Source: Durusdinium trenchii
Taxonomy: Eukaryota > Sar > Dinophyceae > Suessiales > Symbiodiniaceae
Assembly: GCA_963970005.1 (NCBI GenBank)
Contig: CAXAMN010003836.1
Location: 127,162-191,161 of the forward strand
Direction: 5' to 3'
DNA length: 64,000 bases
Below are positions 52,925 through 61,870 of this stretch, piece by piece. How positions within the stretch are numbered: position 1 is the first letter of the stretch; each line of letters begins with the position of its first letter. The position numbers and the translations under genes were made by a program. Below the pieces are notes generated by a model. That model was not told the DNA's origin. It was given only the letters and a program-made list of their open reading frames with translations, and did no database searches.

Positions 52925-53012
52925 GGGATATATTATATATATATGATATTGATATATATTGATATATATATATTGATATATCATATATAAGTTATATAAT
53001 AAGTATATAAAA
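52925..53012. repeat. TA-rich microsatellite with GATATATA units
   Basis: Imperfect GATATATA and TATAT tract of about 85 bases. Confidence 0.8.
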
Positions 53013-53603
53013 TATTTGGCCGATCTGGGACGCACGAGGTGGCACCAAGACATGCGTATCAAGACACCTGGGAGCATGGTTTATGATTGGTGGGCCAGAG
53101 ACGCATCCTGGCGCCTCAAGATTCAAAATCACGGAGCCCGGTCACGGCGCTGTCACATCTTAGTCTAAGTTGATGATCCCTCCGATCTTGCATGAAGCTC
53201 TGGTCGCCATGTGGAGATAGGCATGGGGAGCTGAAGTTCTGAAAAGGCGGAGTCAATGAGATGAGCTGTTCAAGATGTTAAAGGGGTTGTTGGATTGCAA
53301 GCTTGGAGTTGAATGGCCTGAAGATGATCTGAAACCTTCTGAATTTCTTCAGGATAGCTTTCGCTGCTAGAAATACTGTATAAGATTCACCATATTCTTT
53401 GGAAATTGTACATTGTATATAGAGGTTGAAATTGAATAAGCACTGTTAAACTGTTTTACGCCATCTAGTTAATTACCCTCCAACTGACACTCGTGGAAGC
53501 TGACCAGGACCCCCTATCACTATATAGTAGAGGAAAGAAACACTCTTCAGGGGTCCACGTTCCACTTCCTATCTTAGCGAGTGATAGGCAATGCCAGTGG
53601 CAG

Positions 53604-53720
53604 TCCGACCTCCAGGATGCTCCGACGGAATCGGCGGGCTCCGGCTCGCCTGTTCCCACCAAAGAGGCCAGGGAGGGGCAAGGATGGACAGGTCCCAGCG
53701 GGCAGACGAAGGATGGACAG
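53604..53720 (+). CDS. Candidate internal exon, 39 codons, in phase
   Basis: Lies between AGTGGCAG and GTCCCT, 117 bases and in phase. The frame reads SDLQDAPTESAGSGSPVPTK and then EAREGQGWTGPSGQTKDGQ. Low-complexity linker character. No family recognised. Confidence 0.42.
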
Positions 53721-54070
53721 GTCCCTGTTTAAAAGCATGTCAAGAATTCTATTAGCAGTGACCCCATGCCAAAACGAACAGCAGTCACCGGAATTTGGCT
53801 GGTGATTTAGAATCCGTTGACATGGAAGAGGCAACATCCTATAAAACATTTTAAAATGGCTGGTCAGCACCTTGCTGGTGACCATGAGCCATGAGAACAA
53901 GCACTTCTTGTTTCTAAAAAGGTGAGCCTGAGAGGAGTGTTGATATGCAACCCATTGTTTTCAGAATGCTTTTTGGATGGACACCTTCTTTTCATGTTCG
54001 CCGGAGAAGAATCCTGTTATTCTGTCTGACTGGGTCCATTTCACAGTCTGTGACTTACCCTGAAATACTC

Positions 54071-54121
54071 ATGGAAGTGGATGGCATGGCTGAATACCAA
54101 ACAGGTGGTTGTCCACTTCCA
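54071..54121 (+). mobile_element. MITE-like element, ATGGAAGTGGA family, copy 3 (short)
   Basis: ATGGAAGTGGA at 54071-54081 pairs with TCCACTTCCA at 54112-54121. The interior GAATACCAAACAGGTGGTTG aligns with the right half of copy 1; the left half is deleted. Confidence 0.68.
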
Positions 54122-54403
54122 AGATGATTTCCGGGAGTGTATGTAGGGCTTCCGCCTGGACGACGTCCGAATTGAGTTGGGCTTTTGATTTGTGTGTTGG
54201 TGGGGTAACTAAAAAACACCCCAAATCCCATCCAATCCCTGACGTTCCACAAGTTTGATTTGGAGTTTTCAACATGGCAGCAGGATTTGCATTTTTTTTT
54301 GTCTCAAGTATATAATGTCTTCCAAATCTTTACAAACACCAAGAAAACACCGATCGAACATGCACCTTCAAACTCGAAAAAAAGGAGCACCGCATCTCCA
54401 GGT

Positions 54404-54606
54404 GAATCCCCCAGGCGTCCACGTCAGAGCAATTGGTGTTTCGCAAGACACCCGGCACCGCCGTGCGCCCAGATTGGCCAACGAGCTCATTTGCTGCTGG
54501 ACCAGTTGGGTCTCTCACCCGACAGCGATTTCGAGGTGCGCCGTGCGCGGTGTGCGGGGTGTGCCGCGGTTCAAGCGACGTCGACCAGGTCCTGCACTGG
54601 GTTTAG
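54404..54606 (+). CDS. Candidate exon with GTAAAA donor, unknown protein
   Basis: The frame contains AHLLLDQLGLSPDSDFEVRR and then ARCAGCAAVQATSTRSCTGF. A GTAAAA donor follows 54606. Acceptor either CATCTCCAG (54401) or TGCGCCCAG further in. Cys pairs CAGC are too few for a zinc finger. Confidence 0.42.
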
Positions 54607-54857
54607 GTAAAACGAGCACTCTCACCCTGAAGACCTCATTTTTCTGATCTTCAAACACGGAGGTTCACACAGCACACGGATCCTCTGCATGAATCTACAT
54701 TGAGCGATGAGATCTAGTTGTTCAACACTGGACCACAGTTGACCTTGTAAAATGAAACGACATGCGAATCAGACTGGTGGCATCTGGAGAACGCTTCCTG
54801 CCACCTTCGACCTGAAAAGGGGACCGGACCACCCCTGCGAGGCTATTTTGCCCCGAG

Positions 54858-54946
54858 GAGCACGGGGTGGCACCCGAGGAGCGCAAAGACGCGTGGCTGG
54901 GAGCAGCGCTGACGAAGCATCTCCAGCTCAAACCTCTAATCGCCAG
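54858..54946 (+). CDS. Candidate exon, unknown protein
   Basis: Preceded by CCCGAG and followed by GTTGTC. The frame reads EHGVAPEERKDAWLGAALTK and then HLQLKPLIA. It reads well as a helical segment. The acceptor is weak. Confidence 0.38.
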
Positions 54947-55103
54947 GTTGTCCTGTCCTGAGCACGTGTCAATTCAATGCTCCCTTGGGGCAATTGGAAG
55001 TGGTTGCCAATCAGAGTTGTAGGAGAACTTTAAACCCTGCAGTTGCTGCACACCCCATGAGGCCAGGAAAGATTTTCCAAAGTCCCCACCTGCCCATTTG
55101 CAG

Positions 55104-55897
55104 CCGCCAACTCCCTCCTCCATGGATCCTGCAGTCCCTTCTGCCCAAGTCTGCCCGAGTCTGCCGACCGAAGGAGCGGCCCCGGAGCGGCGCCGAAACG
55201 GCTCCCGCAGCCGGAGCCGCGGCTCACGGGTGGAGCCGGCTGGAGCGCGAGACGCCGCGGAACGAGCCAGTCAGCTGGAGAAGATGCCGATGCAGCTGGA
55301 GAAGCCGTATCAGGCTGGTGTAGTGAGTGGCAGGATGCATTCCGCCAGTGGAAGAGATTGAAAGATGAATTCTTAGACCAAAAAAGCAAGATCAATGAAA
55401 GGCAGGACAGAGATCATTCAACTATGGACAAGCCATCTTCAATGGGCTCGGTCGATGTGTTTGCTATGTTGCTTCCTGCTTCAGCTTTGGTTTATGTTGA
55501 CTTTGGCCCTGGTGTTCCAGCGTTGGAAGAGATCATCGTTGTATCACTGGCCCTTCGAGCAAGGTCAATCCCACCAAAGACTCTGCTGTGTCATAGGTGG
55601 AAGCCCTACACTCTAGCCTCCTCCAGTCAGATGCTTACTTTTGATTCTGACGCGCAGCCCTTTGGAGCGACGCAGGAGGAGAGGACGGAGGAGCAGATTC
55701 TTCGGGGCAGCTCAGCTGAAGCGGTGTTGGACATTCTGAGAGCGAACTGGGTCATGTCAATTCTTTTGGTCATTTTTGGTCTATTTTTTGGGTCTGGCAG
55801 CTTTCCCCATCGTGCTGAGTCTTGCACCCTGTACGGCATTTGTTTGGAATTATGCTTGGTGTTGGTAGTCTGTATTTTCCTCACCTATTTGTATTAA
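55104..55897 (+). CDS. Long open frame, coiled-coil and membrane segments, unknown
   Basis: Open without stop for about 265 codons after a possible acceptor CATTTGCAG (ends 55103). Segments: Pro/Arg-rich, then QDAFRQWKRLKDEFLDQKSK (charged helix), a hydrophobic stretch (VDVFAMLLPASALVYVDFG), PFGATQEERTEEQILRGSSA, and two hydrophobic segments near the end (ILLVIFGLFFGSG and LELCLVLVVCIFLTYLY) before TAA at 55895-55897. It may be one exon or several: an internal CGCGCAG at 55657 could be an acceptor, and downstream hydrophobic parts might be intron read-through. Confidence 0.35.
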
Positions 55898-56430
55898 TGA
55901 TTCTATTTGCCCCTGAAGCACTTCGATCCCTGGTATTTGAGCTTTTGGAATTCGACATGATCCGTCAAAAGGATACGTTCTCATCTTCCAGGGTGTGACA
56001 GTTCCTGAACGAAGCAAGGTATAGCATTCTCATCCACAGGCCATTCAACCGCGACTCTTGTAGAATACCACCTGTGTCACGGGTCCCTCCGCAGAGCTTG
56101 GAGAGTCGCATTTTCATGTCTAACTTTCTGCCCTTTGATCCTTGCTTCATTTTTTATTCGGCCAGCCATGTTTGGGCCTGTCCTGACCAAAAGGTGGCAC
56201 GGACGAGGTGACCTGCAGGATAGGTGGCACGGCTCCCAGAGAAATACATGAATTGAAGAAGACGGACTGATTCCCGCACACCCACCCCAACTGGTAAACA
56301 CCTCCTGGAGCCAGATACTCCATGGGAGAATTGTTTGGGACACATTCTTACGACAGGTGACAGGTGGCTCAGCAGAGAAAACGACCAAAAGCATCCAAAA
56401 GCACCTCCGGACCTATGAGCTGCATCGGCA

Positions 56431-56619
56431 GGCGTTGCGGAGCTCACACGAGCCGAGCAGGAGTTGGAGGATCTGCTGGCACATGGGCGCATGGGCGGGT
56501 GTTCCATGTTCGGCGCACCGCATCTTACAGCTTTCAATTCACTCAAGCCAGCTTTCACCGTCCCAGCTTCGGTCATGACAGGTGGAGTGGATAGAGTTGA
56601 AATAACCGGAAGCATTTAG
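56431..56619 (+). CDS. Candidate exon, 62 codons and stop, unknown protein
   Basis: The frame reads GVAELTRAEQELEDLLAHGR, then MGGCSMFGAPHLTAFNSLKP and AFTVPASVMTGGVDRVEITG, ending at TAG 56617-56619. It starts as a coiled coil and passes into a beta-like segment. Open - strand frames over the same bases are shadows. Acceptor probably ATCGGCAG. Confidence 0.42.
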   Translation, partial: GVAELTRAEQELEDLLAHGRMGGCSMFGAPHLTAFNSLKPAFTVPASVMTGGVDRVEITGSI

Positions 56620-56899
56620 CAGCTGATCCGACGGGATTTCGAGGGAAACCGAGAAAACCGAGAAGAAGCCTGTTGAGGCCAAAGACTTGTTGCAGCCCAG
56701 GGTTGGAGTGTTTGAAGTTGAATCCTCCAAAGTTCGTGGGAAAGCCACACCATGGAAGGGGAGGCTGGATTGGTAGGTTAGTCTGGATTCTGGACTGGAA
56801 TGTCTGATCGATCGTCAACCCTTGGGATCTTCATGACTGATCAATACCTATCCTTGTCGATCCTTTGGGAAGCTGCAACTGCCACTCCATGACTCGCAG

Positions 56900-57003
56900 G
56901 AGCTGCGAACACGTTCGCTCGCGCGCGCGGCGCTCGCGGACGGGACGACGGCACCTTCGCTGGCCGCGGTGGAGGCAGAGCTGGAGGAAGGCGAGGGGGG
57001 TGC
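56900..57003 (+). CDS. Candidate exon: Ala/Glu-rich helix
   Basis: Follows GACTCGCAG; donor possibly GTCAGC at 57004. The frame reads ELRTRSLARAALADGTTAPS and then LAAVEAELEEGEGGA. Very GC-rich compared with its flanks. Confidence 0.45.
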
Positions 57004-57023
57004 GGTCAGCAGCCGCCTCTCTA

Positions 57024-58072
57024 GGTCTCCTTATTCGAGGATAGATCTTGTGTGTTATGCTTGGAGACTCAAGAGTCTTTCGACATGTTTTTCTTGAAAG
57101 CACATGTCAGCAGACAGATTTGTTATTTTGGGTGTCGATGTTCCTGAACCCTCCCGTTCGTAACCTAGAAAATAGCACATGACATCACATGACCCGAAAC
57201 AAAGATGTACAAATATGCATTATAGAAATGATAAGAATATATATATATATATGGTACCCCCCCAAAACCAAAACCCACCCAAATTCATGTTTCATTGATA
57301 TTTACAGTGGGCACCATTTTTGTGTAAAGAATAAAGGTTTTGTGAATATGCATTGAATCCTTTTAGTTTTGGAAATTTTGAAAGTTTTGGAAATCTCACT
57401 TATGGAAACTTTTGGAAATCTCACTTTCCATAATTTCCACAATTTCCATAAGTTTCAGGACCATTGAGACCCCCAGATGGTCCTGAAACTTATGGAAATT
57501 ATGGAAACTGTTGTTTTCAAACACTTCCAAAACCATCAGGACTATGGAGACCTTCCCTGTGGTGTGTAAAGCTTTGGATTCATTAGATTTCCATTGGATT
57601 CAATTATATTCATTACTGTTCCACAAGCCGTTTCTCATCAACCTGTGCCATCTCTTCGCTTTTCCTCACCTTTGTGGCAATGCCGTTTATGCCTTGCCCT
57701 ATTGCTTTGGCCAAGCCAAAACACTACATCGGAGAGTCATAAGCTTAGCCGCTTCGCAAGTGCATTCATCTTTGCAGTGAGCAGAAATTAAAGCAAGTAT
57801 ATGAGCCACTCATCCAACCAAGCCCAATCGTAGTACACTCTATCTGGGTTAAAGCCGGGACGCAGATCGTTGACCGGGCATGGAGATTCTTGAAAGATAG
57901 GATGCCCCTGAACCAACATTCCAAAGTCGGGTCAAAGACCCTGAGAGCTATGCTCCGGTCAGCCCAGTACGAGTACTGGCACAAGAATGCTGACCTCTCA
58001 TTTTTCCACCGGCATACTTTGCTCCTGGGAAATGGCAAAGTTTATGTCGAAGAGCTGTGTTTAAACATGACG
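57024..58072. other. Non-coding stretch with perfect hairpin and TA microsatellite
   Basis: TA run at about 57236-57252. The GGAAA-rich hairpin at 57361-57530 is listed separately. No gene recognised. Confidence 0.45.
57361..57510. repeat. GGAAA-rich direct repeats ending in a perfect 24-bp hairpin
   Basis: TTTTGGAAATCTCACTT occurs twice (about 57384 and 57407). Then 57441-57464 (AATTTCCATAAGTTTCAGGA, CCAT) is exactly complementary to 57477-57500 around the 12-base loop TGAGACCCCCAG. Confidence 0.8.
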
Positions 58073-58487
58073 ATGACCACTGACCACCTGATAAAAAATG
58101 GCTGCGTCCTCTTCTGCGTGTGCAAGTCTACTGTGCATCCTCCCTGCTCTTCATACATGACATAATAACCTCTTCCATATGTGCTTTCGTCTGGAACCAA
58201 ACTATGTCGTTCACGAAACTACAATGCACAGTCTTCAATCAGTTATCTGTGTGACACCCACAACATACAAAACACTGAGTTAGAAGTGACGTTGACCACC
58301 TGGGGAAAGAGGCTGTGTCCTCTTCTGCGTGTACAAGTCTACTGTGCATCCTCCCTGCTCTTCATACAAAGCATAATGACCTCTTCCATATGTGCTTTCC
58401 TTTGGAATCAAACTATGTCGTGCACGAAACTACATGCATAGTATTCAATCAACTTTCTGTCTGACATCCACAACATACAAAACACTT
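58073..58487 (+). repeat. Tandem duplication, two units of about 210 bases
   Basis: Unit 1 runs from about 58073 to 58276 and unit 2 from about 58285 to 58486. Long identical blocks include CTACTGTGCATCCTCCCTGC and CCTCTTCCATATGTGCTTTC. The units differ at scattered sites and small indels, so the duplication is not recent. No coding evidence. Confidence 0.85.
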
Positions 58488-58587
58488 AAAGAACACAAAG
58501 AGGTGGGTTTTGGGGGGGGCTTAGCATATATATATATAACGACTTTTGTCAAAATACACCCATTTTCAGAGGTACGGCCAGGTCGAC

Positions 58588-58710
58588 TCCAGGTTCTTTC
58601 AACGAAGGTCGCCTTGAAGCGTCGCCAAAGGTCGCGCGACCACGCACGATCGACCAGCATCTCCGGGTGCGCTGGAGGCGGGAGGGATGGCGATGCGAAT
58701 GCAGGTTGTA
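58588..58710 (+). CDS. Candidate exon, Arg-rich, unknown
   Basis: The frame reads EGRLEASPKVARPRTIDQHL and then RVRWRREGWRCE; another + frame is also open. Ends near a GT after GAATGCAG at about 58710. Confidence 0.3.
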
Positions 58711-59075
58711 AAGGCGTTTGTGCGAATGAAGAGTAGTTAAATACGCCAAAAGTGTTTGGGGGTCTCATTGGATGCCTATCAAATTTTCAGATCACTTGCT
58801 GGGCAAATCAATGCAATATTACTTGAATCTGATCGGACTGTGCCAGGAGTTCCATTCGATGTTGGACAGACGTGAAAACTTGGATGGGTCGATTCAAACG
58901 ACTCCAGATGGTGCACACAATTGCAACTGTGCCGTAGAATCTGGAACCCAAAAAGATGAGTGGATTGAAGGAAGCAACATGTTTGGCGCATTTGGGTACT
59001 AGCTGTTTGATGTATATATGGCATGGTCTTCCACAATGATGCTCACAGAGAACCAGAGACTGGACACATCGGCAG

Positions 59076-59138
59076 GACCGCTTGCGCTGGCTCTCCGAAG
59101 AGCTCCGAGGGGATTTGAAGCCTCGAGGCGAGCCTCGG
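59076..59138 (+). CDS. Candidate exon: charged helix
   Basis: Follows ACATCGGCAG. The frame reads DRLRWLSEELRGDLKPRGEP. A GTGCCA donor is possible. Confidence 0.38.
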
Positions 59139-59225
59139 TGCCAGCCCCCCTGAAGATCCAGTGAGCTGGTCCCTGGTGAGAGTTCCGTTCGGGTCGTCCC
59201 TACTTGTGACGATGTCACGCAAACC

Positions 59226-59270
59226 AGCGACCTTTTGCACGCGGATCTGGAGGAGATGGACCCGGCCAAG
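59226..59270 (+). CDS. Candidate exon with GTAACA donor
   Basis: The frame reads SDLLHADLEEMDPAK and ends exactly before GTAACA. Helical and acidic, similar in character to the preceding candidate. Confidence 0.42.
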
Positions 59271-59645
59271 GTAACATTTTTGTTTTTGCATCGTCAAATG
59301 CACAAATTCCTTTGTTGGAGTTCTTGCTTTAAAACCTTGAGGTTGATCGCCATGACATGCCGTGCAATGACGCAAGGCTCATGCAATGCCAAACTAAACT
59401 AAGAAGTTGTGCATGTTTAACGCGCTGGGCCCTAGAGTAATCCACTCCGTGAATGTTTTTGAACCCTACAAAGGAATCTGGAACATCGTCCCAAGACTCT
59501 TGTTTCATTTTGGTCAGACCCTGCCACCTGTTCGCCTGCTCGGGCTCACTCGGTTCTTGCTCGGGCACCAGGCTTGAAGAGTCTGGCTGACCGTATTCAC
59601 AAGGAGATCCTCAGGAGCGGTCAATTCTCTTTTTTCTGTTCACAA

Positions 59646-59729
59646 GGAGATTCTTGTTAATGTGAGAGAGGAAAACCATGCCCAGGGTATCAAGCTCAAG
59701 CGTTTGGGCAGCAGTCCCAATTCAGCTGC
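59646..59729 (+). CDS. Candidate exon, unknown
   Basis: After TGTTCACAAG the frame reads EILVNVREENHAQGIKLKRL and then GSSPNSAA, ending before GTGACC. The acceptor context TTCACAAGGAGAT is duplicated 46 bases upstream (about 59596). Confidence 0.38.
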
Positions 59730-60102
59730 AGGTGACCTCGTGAATAACGGCGTGACCACCCATAAATTTATAGCCCATGTACATTGACATGTATGATATA
59801 TGGTCATAATATCATATACCCTACGCCCCCAAGCCCCACTGGAATGGCCTAGGTTTCAGAAGGAAACCCGAGTTTTTGTTCAATCAGTACCAAAGTACGG
59901 GTTTTGTACGGTTTGAATGAATACGGGTTTAGTACAGGTTTGAAAGACCATACCCGAGGCCCGAGGTGTTTCTTGATTTCACAAACATACTCGGGGTTCT
60001 GATCGAGCCCCTAGAAATTTGTAGGTTTTTGGTTGCGTATCATATATACTCAAACATATTCGACCTGGAAATGCTTTTGCATGGGGTTTTCCCTTTGTTC
60101 GC

Positions 60103-60284
60103 TCCACGAGACAAGGAGGGGAGGGGAGGAAGCGCCCTACAAAGTGATGGCGCTCCTTGGCAAGGCCGGACCCTCGGCTGGGACTGGAGGGACTGACCTG
60201 CGACACGGGCAACCGACACCGTCCACGGTGAGTCTTTGGCGAGGTCCTCCACGACGAAAGGGAAAAACATCTTCTTTTGAGTAG
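60103..60284 (+). CDS. Candidate exon, unknown
   Basis: The frame reads HETRRGGEEAPYKVMALLGK and then AGPSAGTGGTDLRHGQPTPS, ending at TAG just before the minisatellite. Other frames are open too, so this is weak. Confidence 0.28.
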
Positions 60285-61015
60285 TAATGGCGATGGCCTC
60301 CAACCTAAAAGCGATGGCCTCCAACCTACTAGCGTTGGCCTCCAACCTAAAAGCCATGGCCTCCAACCTAAAAGCGATGGCCTCCAACCTAAAAGCGATG
60401 GCCTCCAACCTACTAGCGNNNNNNNNNNNNNNNNNNNNNNNNNNNNNNNNNNNNNNNNNNNNNNNNNNNNNNNNNNNNNNNNNNNNNNNNNNNNNNNNNN
60501 NNNNNNNNNNNNNNNNNNNNNNNNNNNNNNNNNNNNNNNNNNNNNNNNNNNNNNNNNNNNNNNNNNNNNNNNNNNNNNNNNNNNNNNNNNNNNNNNNNNN
60601 NNNNNNNNNNNNNNNNNNNNNNNNNNNNNNNNNNNNNNNNNNNNNNNNNNNNNNNNNNNNNNNNNNNNNNNNNNNNNNNNNNNNNNNNNNNNNNNNNNNN
60701 NNNNNNNNNNNNNNNNNNNNNNNNNNNNNNNNNNNNNNNNNNNNNNNNNNNNNNNNNNNNNNNNNNNNNNNNNNNNNNNNNNNNNNNNNNNNNNNNNNNN
60801 NNNNNNNNNNNNNNNNNNGCCATGGCCTCCAACCTAAAAGCCATGGCCTCCAACCTAAAAGCCATGGCCTCCAACCTAAATGCCATGGCCTCCAACCTAA
60901 AAGCCATGGCCTCCAACCTAAAAGCGATGGCCTCCAACCTGAAAGCCATGGCCTCCAACTTAAAACCGATGGCCTCCAACCTAAAAGCGAAGGCCTCCAA
61001 CCTAAGAGCGCTCCT
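60285..61015 (+). repeat. 21-bp minisatellite, seven-codon repeat
   Basis: The unit is GATGGCCTCCAACCTAAAAG plus C (21 bases), repeated head to tail on both sides of the N run. Because 21 is a multiple of three, each frame gives a seven-residue repeat: MASNLKA or GLQPKSD on the + strand, AFRLEAI or GWRPWLL on the - strand. Variation is mostly at one site per unit (AAAGCG, AAAGCC, CTAGCG). Which frame, if any, is translated cannot be decided from the sequence. Confidence 0.92.
60419..60818. other. Assembly gap of 400 N inside the minisatellite
   Basis: A run of unknown bases. The repeat is in phase with a 21-base period on both sides, so the true array length is unknown. Confidence 0.98.
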
Positions 61016-61400
61016 GCAATGTATATCATGATCAACGCTTTGGAGACTATGGGAAGTCCATTTGTTGAGCACATGATCTTCCACGTTCTTCCACGTTCAG
61101 AGCTTGCAGTTGATCTGGAGCAAACCGGGGCATGGGGGAGCAATTTCAGGCTCCCTTGGGATGCTTGCTGGGACGAACAGAAGGATGAAGTAGGGAAGAA
61201 CCGTTAAACAAATGTCCAGTCAACTGCGCTTGTTTGAATGATGGTGACGGTGATGACAACGATATGATGATAGGGATGTGACGACGGGTGCACAGCAATC
61301 CTGCAAAAGATAAACATCCATCATCCACCTAGTCTGGATCACTACATTGCTACATGAAAGGGCTACCTGGCCATCCCCAGAGCCTTTAACTAGACCAGCA
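61016..61400. other. Non-coding stretch, no gene recognised
   Basis: Nothing supported beyond the last repeat unit. Confidence 0.4.
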
Positions 61401-61401
61401 T

Positions 61402-61562
61402 GTGGTCCTGACCCTGGCCTCCACCACCCGCAAGCGAGATGGACTCGAACCGTTCAGGAAGGGGCCGGACCCGAACAGGGCGGAGGGCCGAAAGGCTGTT
61501 GGGAGCCCCCTCCGGCAATCTCCAACAGATCACCACCAGGTCGCCTGCAACTTGGAAGTCCA
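61402..61562 (+). CDS. Weak candidate exon, unknown
   Basis: The frame reads LASTTRKRDGLEPFRKGPDP and then NRAEGRKAVGSPLRQSPTDH. GC-rich. Boundaries not clear. Confidence 0.28.
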
Positions 61563-61714
61563 GCTACCAGAGGAGACCTGTAGAGTCGGGTGCTGGCTGA
61601 ACAAGCTTGGTGCCCAACCTCTCCCCACTGAAACGCACCAAGCACTCTTCTGCCTATTTTGGGGCGCCCGAGTTAGGTCGAAGTTAGGTCGAAAAGAAGC
61701 GACGAACCGCGCCC

Positions 61715-61870
61715 GAAACTCGATTGATCCAGCTTCCGTCGAGGCCTTCGCGAAGAATGCCAAGCCCTCCGGGCGAAAACTGATCTTCTACCTTTGCAAC
61801 GAGCTTTGCCGTCCAACCGTCAAGGCGCCGACCAATGGCACCTCGGCGAGGGCAGCCGGCGTGGACACGA
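61715..61870 (+). CDS. Weak candidate exon, unknown
   Basis: The frame reads NSIDPASVEAFAKNAKPSGR and then KLIFYLCNELCRPTVKAPTN. It reads like protein, but a - strand frame is also open. No family recognised. Confidence 0.3.

Noticed and set aside
60413..61084. - strand gene encoding the FRLEAM repeat
   Set aside because: No ATG context and no non-repeat domain. The repeat keeps several frames open, so the strand cannot be chosen. Kept only as a finding.
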